From the NCBI GenBank assembly GCA_002687025.1, contig NYZG01000149.1:1-9760 (forward strand): DNA of 9,760 bases, given 5' to 3'. The number at the start of each line of letters is the position of its first letter. The stretch's first letter is position 1. The notes beneath the pieces were generated by a model, which did not search any database, was not told where the DNA came from, and saw only the letters and a program-made list of their open reading frames with translations. The DNA is from Candidatus Poribacteria bacterium (GTDB lineage Bacteria; Poribacteria; WGA-4E; GCA-2687025). Shown one piece after another: positions 1-6,869 of the stretch. Position numbers and translations under genes: made by a program.

Positions 1-1187
1 TCCGACGGGAAGGCAGCGACGGTCAATGGGAGATGTTCGCATGGCCGCGACGCGAGCGCCGCCCGTTGGGCTTCGCCCGGCTCGGCGGCAGACTGTACGC
101 ACGCCTAGAGGGCAGCTACCCACGAGGCGTGACCATGCAAGTCGATGCGCGGCATGCCATCCGCGAGTGGGCCGTTGCGTCGGTGCGGGACACCGGCGCC
201 CAGTCCTCCGCCGGCTCCGCACGCGCTGCCGGCACGTATGGGTCGGACGTTCAGGCCGACTGGCTGCGCGAGCGGCTCGGCGTCCACGAGGGCGCTCTGT
301 CAGACGCCGGCCGGGACCTGCCGTCGGCCCTTGCGTGGCGCGTAGCCGAGGCGTCGGAGGATGGGACGATCGACCTCGAGGCCCTGATCGACCCGGAGGA
401 GGACAACAGCCGCGCGACGGCGTATCTCGTACTCTACCTGACATCGCCAGACGCCCGCCGCGTGTGGCTGAACGTGGGCCAGGACGACACACTCGCCATA
501 TGGGTCAACGGCCGACGAGTGTCCAACGGTGGACACCCGCGCGGAACCAACGATGACACGTATAGCATTCCGCTACGACCGGGCGCGAACGGACTCATGC
601 TCAAAGTGCATGAGTACGAGGGCGTGTGGTTTGTCCGTGCGGCTGGGGTAGGGATTGGCTGGGACGACATCACGGTCACGACGACGCGAGGTCAGCCAGG
701 CGTACCTGTCACGGGCGACCGCTACCCGCACTGGACACTCGTGAACAACGGCCTGGCCAACGGGGCCGTCCAAGCGCTGGTACCGTGGAAGGGGCGCCTG
801 TACGCGGCGACCGGCGATGGCCCGTTCCGGTTCGACCCGAACTCCCTGCAGTGGACGCGCCTCGTCGCTGGCTTCCCACCCCGGTGGTCAAAGGCTACGG
901 AGGCCCTTGTCGTCTTCGAGGGCCGTCTCTACGCAGGTTCGATCCAGGGCCTGCACCGGCTTGACGAGGAGACGGACGTCTGGCAGAACGTGGGCGAGGG
1001 CTTTGGCGAGCCCTGGATCACGGCATTGGCGCACACACAGGGCGTTCTGTTCGCCGGCACGAAGCGCGGGGCCATCTACCGCGCAACCGACGGGGGCGAG
1101 ACGTGGGAGCTCGTGTACGGCAGGACCCCGCCTCCGCCCATCGTCCCGCACTCCGACGACGGCCCGTCGCTCGCCCCGGTTCCGTAG
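1..1187 (+). CDS. Beta-sandwich plus Asp-box (BNR) beta-propeller protein, 5'-truncated by the window edge
   Basis: The frame is open from base 3 to the TAG at 1185-1187 (394 visible residues), with no stop upstream, so the ATG at 33 is probably internal and the gene starts outside the window. The visible part begins with what looks like the end of a propeller blade (GGRLYA near 87). The middle (about 240-690) resembles an all-beta, carbohydrate-binding or PA14-like sandwich, with VWLNVGQDDTLAIWVNGRRV near 463-522. Three further blades follow at about 726-1118, each with the pattern G-R-L-Y-A or G-V-L-F-A then a G-hydrophobic-aromatic turn. The last carries a clear Asp-box, ATDGGETW, at 1083-1106. 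The end is proline-rich. Such proteins are usually secreted or surface-bound and fold as propellers. No catalytic residues can be assigned and the signal peptide, if any, lies outside the window. Substrate and function are unknown. Confidence 0.7.
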   Translation, partial: RREGSDGQWEMFAWPRRERRPLGFARLGGRLYARLEGSYPRGVTMQVDARHAIREWAVASVRDTGAQSSAGSARAAGTYGSDVQADWLRERLGVHEGALSDAGRDLPSALAWRVAEASEDGTIDLEALIDPEEDNSRATAYLVLYLTSPDARRVWLNVGQDDTLAIWVNGRRVSNGGHPRGTNDDTYSIPLRPGANGLMLKVHEYEGVWFVRAAGVGIGWDDITVTTTRGQPGVPVTGDRYPHWTLVNNGLANGAVQALVPWKGRLYAATGDGPFRFDPNSLQWTRLVAGFPPRWSKATEALVVFEGRLYAGSIQGLHRLDEETDVWQNVGEGFGEPWITALAHTQGVLFAGTKRGAIYRATDGGETWELVYGRTPPPPIVPHSDDGPSLAPVP

Positions 1188-1440
1188 TCCAATGGTCGGA
1201 AGGGCGTCCCTCGCTGCCTCGCTGCATCCGCGGGCAGGTTAGTATGTTAGTACTGCCGACTTGCCGATAGGCCAGGCGCACGGTGGAAGCGATGTCCGTC
1301 ACGCCATAGGGGCTCGAACATGTGGAAGCTGCGTATCTCCCACCCACAGGCCACCGAGGCCGTGGGCTCGGGTCGTAACACGACGCGAACTTCGGGCGTT
1401 CACCGGAATGCCCCACACGACACCGGGAGACGATCCAAGC
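1188..1440. other. Non-coding gap before hflX
   Basis: No convincing gene lies here. The hflX frame stays open upstream to a TTG at 1261, but that stretch reads as Arg/Pro/Cys-rich noise. Near 1211-1253 there are two adjacent pairs of 8-bp near-perfect tandem units (TCGCTGCC/TCGCTGCA and GTTAGTAT/GTTAGTAC). A weak 5-bp stem (CTGCC 1214-1218, GGCAG 1233-1237) precedes the AT-rich pair and might help terminate the upstream gene. I see no convincing sigma-70 promoter for hflX, although one must lie here or upstream. Confidence 0.5.
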
Positions 1441-2739
1441 ATGGATCTGTTTGAACTGCGAGCACGAATCGAGCAGTCGGAGCGCGCCATACTCGTCGGC
1501 GTGGAGTGGACCGGGCCCGAGGGCGACACGTACAGCGTGCAGGACTCCATGGCCGAACTGTCGGCTCTGGCGGCGACGGCGGGCGTTGAGGTCGTGTGCC
1601 AGGTGGTGCAGCGGCGTAACCGACCCCACGCGTCGACACTCATAGGCGCCGGCAAGGTCGAGGAGTTGCGCGTCCTCAACGAGGAGCTCAACGCAGACAT
1701 CTTCCTCTTCGACGACGACCTGACGCCGGGCCAGATGCGGAACCTCGACAAGATCCTCGACCGGAAGGTCCTGGATCGCACGGACGTCATCCTGGACATA
1801 TTCGCGCAGCGGGCTCGGACGAAGGAGGCCAAGCTGCAGGTCGAATTGGCGCAGTTGGAGTACGCCATACCGCGGCTGCGACGGGCATGGACGCACCTTT
1901 CGCGCGTAGGCGCCGGGTCGGGCATCAGCGGCGGCGTCGGCACGCGCGGCCCCGGGCGGACGCAGTTGGAGATGGACCAACGCCTCATCCAGCGTCGGAT
2001 GAAGCAGCTGCGCAAGGACCTCGGCGACATGCGCCGCCAACGACGCGTTCAGCGTTCGGGGCGCGCGAAGGAGTTTGCGGCGTCACTCGTCGGCTACACG
2101 AACGCGGGGAAGTCGTCCGTGCTGAACGCGCTCACCGGCGAACGGCACGTGGCGACCGAGGATAAGCTGTTCAAGACGCTGGATCCCACGACGCGTCGAC
2201 TGGAGATCGACGATGGACGCAGCGTGCTAGTCACGGACACCGTGGGGTTCATCCAGCGCCTGCCGCATCGGCTGGTCGCCGCGTTCCGGGCGACGCTCGA
2301 GGAAGTGCTGGAGGCCGACCTGCTCCTGCACGTCGTCGATGTCGCCCACGCCAATCCGGTGGCGCAAATCGCGGCGGTGAACGAAGTGCTCGCGGAACTG
2401 GACGGGTCTGAGATCCCCACGCTGCTAGTCCTGAACAAGGTCGACCTGCTCGACGACGCGGAGATGCTGTCGGACATACAGGCCGAGCATCCCGACGCGA
2501 TCGCCGTTTCCGCGGTCACCGGCGAGGGCATCGACACGCTTCGCGACGAGTTGTCAGCGCGCGCGGGCGCGGGCGAGCAGGAGTACGAGTTCCGCCTACC
2601 CCACGAGCGAGGCCGCTTGCTGTCGTACCTCTACGAGCACGGCCAGGTGGACGATGTCGACTACGGCGAGGAAGAGGTGACAGTGCGGGCACACCTGCAT
2701 CCGAAGCATATCGCGCCGCTGCGCGATTACGTCGCGTAG
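1441..2739 (+). CDS. hflX: Ribosome-associated GTPase HflX
   Basis: HflX is a cytosolic GTPase that binds the large ribosomal subunit and splits stalled or idle ribosomes, especially under heat stress. The 432-residue product matches the usual length. The N-terminal HflX domain shows GAGKVEEL near residue 70, FDDDLTPGQMRNLDKIL and DRTDVILDIFAQRA. A basic helical linker follows, then a TRAFAC-type G domain: G1 GYTNAGKSS at 218-226, G3 DTVGF at 266-270, G4 NKVD at 332-335 and G5 SAVTGEG from 357. The glycine-rich signature reads RGPGRTQLE, with Arg173 where the family usually has Glu (RGPGETQLE). I chose the ATG at 1441 because it gives the normal N-terminus and has GGGAGA about 10 nt upstream; an in-frame ATG at 1408 adds 11 residues but lacks a clear Shine-Dalgarno sequence. 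No hfq or other hfl gene is adjacent. It converges with trpB2. Confidence 0.96.
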   Translation: MDLFELRARIEQSERAILVGVEWTGPEGDTYSVQDSMAELSALAATAGVEVVCQVVQRRNRPHASTLIGAGKVEELRVLNEELNADIFLFDDDLTPGQMRNLDKILDRKVLDRTDVILDIFAQRARTKEAKLQVELAQLEYAIPRLRRAWTHLSRVGAGSGISGGVGTRGPGRTQLEMDQRLIQRRMKQLRKDLGDMRRQRRVQRSGRAKEFAASLVGYTNAGKSSVLNALTGERHVATEDKLFKTLDPTTRRLEIDDGRSVLVTDTVGFIQRLPHRLVAAFRATLEEVLEADLLLHVVDVAHANPVAQIAAVNEVLAELDGSEIPTLLVLNKVDLLDDAEMLSDIQAEHPDAIAVSAVTGEGIDTLRDELSARAGAGEQEYEFRLPHERGRLLSYLYEHGQVDDVDYGEEEVTVRAHLHPKHIAPLRDYVA

Positions 2740-2956
2740 CCGGCGCGTTGTCCTGTCCCTGGCCGCCAACGCGGCCGTCGCACGGACGCATTGGACCCGT
2801 GTCTGCGGCTCGTCGGCGAGTGTGGGCGCGGCCCTGCGCCGCGACACGGGCCGGTCCGGGAGGATGTTGGCGCGCGCGGGCGCCTGAATGGGTCCGCGCG
2901 CGATCGTGTCTCCGACCTCGCGGAACTGCTCGACCCAGCACATCAGCGACACGTCC
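2740..2956. other. Convergent intergenic gap with GC hairpins
   Basis: This gap separates the converging 3' ends of hflX and trpB2. It holds a perfect 6-bp inverted repeat with a 4-nt loop (GGCCGC 2761-2766, GCGGCC 2771-2776). A second stem pairs CGCGCGCG at 2871-2878 with CGCGCGCG at 2895-2902, extendable by one G-C pair. Either could help stop transcription from both sides, but neither has a T-tract, so they are not classical intrinsic terminators. Most of the gap is also open on the minus strand; that frame is discussed as a finding. Confidence 0.45.
2761..2776. terminator. GC hairpin just downstream of hflX, possible terminator
   Basis: GGCCGC and GCGGCC are perfectly complementary around a CAAC loop, 21 bp after the hflX stop codon. 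The stem is entirely G-C. No run of T follows on either strand, so a role in termination or in protecting the mRNA 3' end is only a possibility. Confidence 0.3.
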
Positions 2957-4321
2957 TCATGCGGGGACGTCGGGGAACGCGGCGATGGAGCTCAGATTCC
3001 CGTCGACGTCGGCCCGCGACAGCTGATAGTCGGTGAGCGACCCGGCGAAGTACGCGTCGTACGCGGACATATCGAAGTGGCCGTGGCCGGAGAGATTGAA
3101 GAGGATGGTCTTCTCCGCGCCCTCCTCCTTGGCCGCAAGCGCGTGCGCGACTGCCGACTTGACCGCGTGGCTGGATTCCGGCGCGGGGATGATGCCTTCT
3201 TCGCGCGCGAAGAGCGTCGCCGCGTCGAAGCAGTCCACCTGCGTGTACGCCTCCGCCTCGATCCACCCGTCGTTCACGAGCTGGCTCGCAAGGGGCGCCG
3301 CGCCGTGGTAACGCAAGCCGCCGGAGTGGATTGCGGCCGGGACGAACTGGTGCCCAAGGGTGTGCATGGGCAGGAGAGGCGTCATGCCGATCGTGTCGCC
3401 GAAGTCGTAGGCGTACTTGCCCTTCGTGAGGGTGGGACACGCCAACGGCTCGACGGCGACCACCCTGATGTCCTTGCCGTCGAACTTCTGGCGCAGGTAC
3501 GGGAACGCCAGGCCCGCGAAGTTGCTGCCGCCACCGAAGCAACCGATGACGACATCGGGCTCGGCGTCGGCCAGAGCCATCTGCTTCTCGGTTTCCAGGC
3601 CGATCACCGTCTGGTGAAGCAGGACGTGGTTCAGGACGCTGCCCAGGGAATACTTCGTGTCGTCGCGGCTGGCGGCCTCCTCGACCGCCTCGGAAATGGC
3701 GATGCCCAGGCTTCCGGGCGTTTCCGGCGTGCTCGCGAGGACGGTGCGACCCGCTTCGGTCTGGTCGGATGGGCTTGGGATGACGTTGGCGCCCCAGGTC
3801 GTCATCATGGAACGACGGTACGGCTTCTGCTCGAAGCTGATCCGAACCATATAGACCTTGCACTCGAGACCGAACAGGTTGCACGCGAAGCTCAGCGCGC
3901 TACCCCACTGCCCAGCGCCGGTTTCCGTGGTCAGGCGCGTGATCCCCTCGGCCTTGTTGTAGTAGGCCTGCGCGACGGCCGTGTTCGGCTTGTGGCTCCC
4001 GGTCGGGCTGACGCCCTCGTATTTGTAGAAGATCTTGGCGGGCGTATCCAGCGCCTTCTCGAGCCGCAACGCCCGGTATAGCGGGCTGGGTCGCCACAGC
4101 ATGTACGCGTCGCGCACCGGGTCGGGGATGTCGACCCATCGTTCCTGCGACACCTCCTGCTTGATCAGCTCCATCGGGAAGAGGGGGGCCAGCATCTCCG
4201 GCCCGATCGGCTCGCCCGTTCCCGGATGCAACGGTGGAAGGGGTGGCGACGGCAGGTCCGCCGCGATGTTGTACCACTGTCGCGGGACGTCTGCTTCGTC
4301 GAGTACGTACTTCGTCTGCAT
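2957..4321 (-). CDS. trpB: Tryptophan synthase beta chain, TrpB2 type
   Basis: This PLP enzyme joins indole and L-serine to give L-tryptophan. The 454-residue length and the sequence fit the TrpB2 branch, which is longer than classical TrpB (about 400) and usually lacks the TrpA-contact features. Visible motifs are: the PLP lysine K111 in GSHKPNTAVAQAYY, ETGAGQWG at 133-140 (classical TrpB has ETGAGQHG), the phosphate-binding loop GGGSN at 263-267, and the C-terminal SGHGHFD at 411-417. The start is the ATG at 4321; AGGGAGA ends 9 nt upstream and the N-terminus fits the family. A much longer open frame to 4738 is Arg/Pro-rich and overlaps hemA, so I reject it. No trpA or other trp gene is visible. 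TrpB2 may act alone, salvage indole or pair with an unlinked TrpA. It lies 143 bp downstream of hemA with its own promoter candidate. Confidence 0.95.
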   Translation of the reverse strand: MQTKYVLDEADVPRQWYNIAADLPSPPLPPLHPGTGEPIGPEMLAPLFPMELIKQEVSQERWVDIPDPVRDAYMLWRPSPLYRALRLEKALDTPAKIFYKYEGVSPTGSHKPNTAVAQAYYNKAEGITRLTTETGAGQWGSALSFACNLFGLECKVYMVRISFEQKPYRRSMMTTWGANVIPSPSDQTEAGRTVLASTPETPGSLGIAISEAVEEAASRDDTKYSLGSVLNHVLLHQTVIGLETEKQMALADAEPDVVIGCFGGGSNFAGLAFPYLRQKFDGKDIRVVAVEPLACPTLTKGKYAYDFGDTIGMTPLLPMHTLGHQFVPAAIHSGGLRYHGAAPLASQLVNDGWIEAEAYTQVDCFDAATLFAREEGIIPAPESSHAVKSAVAHALAAKEEGAEKTILFNLSGHGHFDMSAYDAYFAGSLTDYQLSRADVDGNLSSIAAFPDVPA

Positions 4322-4372
4322 GCGCGCGGGTCTCCCTGATCCTACGGGCGACGAGGATACACAGTCGCCCAA

Positions 4373-4401
4373 GGTATAACCAGTGGGCAGCGCGTTCGCA
4401 A
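4373..4401 (-). promoter_or_regulatory. Candidate sigma-70 promoter of trpB2
   Basis: On the minus strand TTGCGA (4401-4396) and TATACC (4378-4373) each match the -35 and -10 consensus at four of six positions, with an exact 17-bp spacer. Transcription would start near 4366, giving a leader of about 45 nt that contains the AGGGAGA ribosome binding site. This suggests trpB2 can be transcribed apart from the hem cluster. It was called by eye, without a score. Confidence 0.4.
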
Positions 4402-4464
4402 CGGCGCCTGACGTGAGACGCGCCTGTGGGGCACGCCGTGACGGTCGAGGCGGGCAGGTGGCGG

Positions 4465-5733
4465 CTACTTGGGGCCGCCGTCGGCGCTGAGGCCGAACAT
4501 GGATGCGATTACCGAGATGCGGTCGCGATCTGCGGGGTCCTCTGCGTTGAGGCCCTTGAGGGCGAGTGTTGGCGTGTGCAGGAGCTTCTGGAGCATGCGC
4601 CTCGACGCCTCGTCCACAGCGTCCCATTCGTCTTCGGACAGCCTGCCTCGCATGCGTTCGAGTTCGTTCTGGCGGACGTCCTCGAATTTGCGTCGGAGCG
4701 TCTTGACGGTGTCCTGCGCAGGCAAGGACGTGTGCCACTGCGCGAGCTGGGCCGTTTCCCGGCGGACGATCGCCTCGGCAGCGGGCACTTCGTGGCGACG
4801 CCTTTCGTTGTTCCGGTCGATCTCCGAGCGCAGGTCGTCGATGCCGTACAGCACGGCGCCGGCTATATCGCCCGCCGCCGGATCGATGTTACGCGGATGA
4901 CCGAGGTCGACCAGGACCAGGGGCTCCGCGCGGTCGCGCACGAGTGGGGCGATTTCATCTTCGCGCACGAGGTGGTACGGCGCGGAACTCGCGCATACGA
5001 CGCCATCGGCCTCCCGTAGCCGCGCGATCTTCTCGGACGCATCGCACGCCGAGGCGCCGACCGACGTCGCGAGGTCCTTCGCTCGCTCCGGCGTACGGCT
5101 TAGCACGGTAAGATTCGGGCCCATCTCCGAGCCAAGGTATTGGGCGACCTGCTCGGCGATTTCGCCCGTGCCGAAGAGCAGCACGCGTCTGCTGGTGAGA
5201 TCGCCCAGGTGGTTACGCATGGCGCCGTGCGTAGCGGACGCCAGCGACACGGAACCGATGCCAATGGCAGTGTCCGTGCGCACGCGCTTGGCGACATGCA
5301 GGCACCGGTGGAACACTTCGTTCAGGAACGCCCCGGCAGAATCGGCCTCGCGCGCGGCGTCGATGGCAACCTTCACCTGACCGAGTATCTCGGGCTCTCC
5401 GACGACCATCGAGTCCAGGCCGGACGCCACGCGAAACAGGTGGGCGACGGCGTCCTCGTCGTTGTGCTCGTACCAGTATTCGGGGTCGCGTGCCGCGCCG
5501 TCGCCTACGACAGCATCCAACGCCCGCGACATGATGCCTTCGAGGTCGGCGGTCGGGCCTCCCGCGACGTAGAACTCTGTCCGATGGCAAGTGCTCAGGA
5601 CGAACGCCTCGGGCGCGCCTTCCCGCGAGAACACGTCCAGGGCCGCGCCGACATCCGCCTTCGCGACCGCAAGGCGTTCGCGTATCTCGACCGGAGCCGT
5701 CTCGTGGTTGACGCCACGGATGTAGCAGTGCAC
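4465..5733 (-). CDS. hemA: Glutamyl-tRNA reductase
   Basis: HemA reduces glutamyl-tRNA(Glu) with NADPH to glutamate-1-semialdehyde, the first committed step of C5-pathway tetrapyrrole synthesis. The 422 residues match the family (about 420). The N-terminal catalytic domain has GVNHETAPVEIRE at 7-19 and the catalytic Cys49 in STCHRTEFY, where His50 replaces the usual Asn (STCNRTE). VGEPEILGQVK at 111-121 is the family signature. The NADPH-binding Rossmann motif is GTGEIAEQV from 188, followed by DLGHPRNIDP, and the C-terminal dimerisation helices run from about 303. The start is a GTG at 5733: GGAGAA lies 8 nt upstream, the N-terminus fits exactly and there is no in-frame ATG before the upstream stop. 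It follows ahbAB by 79 bp on the same strand, so it is probably the last gene of the heme cluster. No hemL, hemB or hemC is seen. Confidence 0.96.
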   Translation of the reverse strand: MHCYIRGVNHETAPVEIRERLAVAKADVGAALDVFSREGAPEAFVLSTCHRTEFYVAGGPTADLEGIMSRALDAVVGDGAARDPEYWYEHNDEDAVAHLFRVASGLDSMVVGEPEILGQVKVAIDAAREADSAGAFLNEVFHRCLHVAKRVRTDTAIGIGSVSLASATHGAMRNHLGDLTSRRVLLFGTGEIAEQVAQYLGSEMGPNLTVLSRTPERAKDLATSVGASACDASEKIARLREADGVVCASSAPYHLVREDEIAPLVRDRAEPLVLVDLGHPRNIDPAAGDIAGAVLYGIDDLRSEIDRNNERRRHEVPAAEAIVRRETAQLAQWHTSLPAQDTVKTLRRKFEDVRQNELERMRGRLSEDEWDAVDEASRRMLQKLLHTPTLALKGLNAEDPADRDRISVIASMFGLSADGGPK

Positions 5734-5812
5734 GGGCCATTCTCCGCATTGTCGCGCCTATGCCGACGCGCCGTGCCGAACCGTCAGATCGCGATCAGAC
5801 TCAGGCCGGCGG
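5734..5812 (-). other. ahbAB-hemA gap with a 10-bp palindrome
   Basis: This 79-bp gap contains the perfect palindrome GATCGCGATC at 5787-5796, extended with one mismatch per arm to a 16-bp imperfect dyad (TC-x-GATCGCGATC-x-GA). It could be an operator, an mRNA hairpin or chance. I see no convincing promoter, so hemA probably depends on upstream transcription. Confidence 0.35.
5740..5745 (-). promoter_or_regulatory. Ribosome binding site fixing the hemA GTG start
   Basis: GGAGAA on the minus strand, with GGAG 8 nt before the GTG at 5733 once the intervening bases are counted. An out-of-frame ATG lies between the two, so the site, the frame and the family N-terminus together select GTG. Confidence 0.6.
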
Positions 5813-6868
5813 TCAGGAAGCGGCCGCGTCCGCGTTGGCCGGCCGGTGCTTCGCCAGCCATCGGTCGTAGTCGTCAGTGAAGTACTCGACGCGGGTCTTC
5901 TTGAACTCACGGGTGCTATACAGCATCGTGTATTCCTCGATCCCCGTGCGTTCCTGCACGGCCCTGGCGACGGCTTCACAGTCCTCCTTGGACTTGCCGT
6001 GGATCATTGAGAAGACGTTGTAGGGCCAGTCGGGATACGTGGGACGCAGGTAGCAGTGACTGATGTTGCGGAACTCGGACATGATGTCGCCGGCCTCGTC
6101 GGCCTTGTCCGGGTCGACCGCCCAGACGCCCATGCCGTTCACCCTGTAGCCGGCCTTCTGGTGCCGCAGGATCGCGGCGAACCGACGGAGCATCTTCCGT
6201 TCTATCATGTCCGCGGCGATGTCGAACAGCTCCGGCTGCGACACGCCTACCGCCTCGGCCGCGGCGGCGAACGGCTCGGGTATGTACTCGATGTGCTGCT
6301 GCATCTCCCGCACGAAGGCGCGTTCCTGCTGGGTCAGCGGCGCGACTTCATCCTTGACGGGACTGCGGAACCCCTTGTCGTCGGACGTAGCGGCTGCGTC
6401 CATCGTCCCCGTCATGTCCAGCTTGACGCCGATCTTGTACAGCGTGAGCGTTGGGAGCATGCGGTAGGTCGCGTCGACCTGCGCCGCCAGCAGGCTGACG
6501 TCCTTCTCGGCGTCACCCTCGGGCGGCACGGCGATGGTGAACCACACGTTGTATTCGTGGTTCCGCTCGTAGTTGTGGCTGACGCCGGGGTGCTGATTGA
6601 TCACGCGCACCGCCTCGGTGAGCTTCTCCGGGGCGACGTTGCACGCCACCAAGCTGCTCTTGTAGCCGAGAGAACGGGTGTCGAATATGGCGCTGATCTG
6701 CCGGATGATTTGCCCCTTGCGCAGGGCCGCTGTCCGGTCGATGGTCTCCTGCTCGGAGATTCCGACGGCTTCGCCCATATGGGCAAACGGCCGTTCGACG
6801 AGCGGGAAGTCGCCCTGCATGATGTTCAGCAGACGGCCGTCTACTTCGTCCACGTCATGCGTTGCCAT
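5813..6868 (-). CDS. ahbAB: Siroheme decarboxylase, AhbA-AhbB fusion (Lrp/AsnC-like)
   Basis: AhbA and AhbB form the enzyme that removes two carboxyl groups from siroheme to give 12,18-didecarboxysiroheme, the first dedicated step of siroheme-dependent heme synthesis; NirD/L/G/H relatives do the same in heme d1 synthesis. They are normally separate subunits of about 150-180 residues. Here 351 residues carry both in one chain. The first half (about 1-155) has an HTH-like N-terminus and HPGVSHNYERNHEYNVWFT at 93-111, then LPTLTLYKIGVKLDM. A linker of about 20 residues follows. The second half (about 175-351) repeats the fold with HCYLRPTYPDWPYN at 271-284 and STREFKKTRVEYF at 318-330, typical of AhbB. 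The ATG at 6868 lies 1 nt after the hemQ stop (TGATATG) with a G-rich site just upstream; a TTG at 6880 is less likely. The DNA-binding role of Lrp is not expected. A heme d1 role is less likely because no other nir gene is nearby and hemQ and hemA flank it. Confidence 0.9.
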   Translation of the reverse strand: MATHDVDEVDGRLLNIMQGDFPLVERPFAHMGEAVGISEQETIDRTAALRKGQIIRQISAIFDTRSLGYKSSLVACNVAPEKLTEAVRVINQHPGVSHNYERNHEYNVWFTIAVPPEGDAEKDVSLLAAQVDATYRMLPTLTLYKIGVKLDMTGTMDAAATSDDKGFRSPVKDEVAPLTQQERAFVREMQQHIEYIPEPFAAAAEAVGVSQPELFDIAADMIERKMLRRFAAILRHQKAGYRVNGMGVWAVDPDKADEAGDIMSEFRNISHCYLRPTYPDWPYNVFSMIHGKSKEDCEAVARAVQERTGIEEYTMLYSTREFKKTRVEYFTDDYDRWLAKHRPANADAAAS

Positions 6869-6869
6869 A

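Noticed and set aside
1261..1440. TTG-started extension of hflX by 60 codons
   Set aside because: The added residues look random, no Shine-Dalgarno sequence precedes the TTG, and the family length is met from 1441.
1018..2040. 340-codon minus-strand frame across the end of the first gene and hflX
   Set aside because: Composition is unlike protein, and it crosses two unrelated genes and the gap between them.
2888..4081. 397-codon open frame on the plus strand antisense to trpB2
   Set aside because: It is a GC-rich shadow frame with Arg/Val/Gly-rich content, opposite a fully conserved gene.
4322..4738. N-terminal extension of the trpB2 frame by 139 codons
   Set aside because: The extension is Arg/Pro/His-rich, overlaps the 3' end of hemA, and the ATG at 4321 has a good ribosome binding site and the family N-terminus.
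5813..6868. Annotation as an Lrp/AsnC transcription regulator
   Set aside because: The HTH-like fold is shared, but the PTYPDWPYN and STREFKKTR motifs and the neighbours indicate siroheme decarboxylase.
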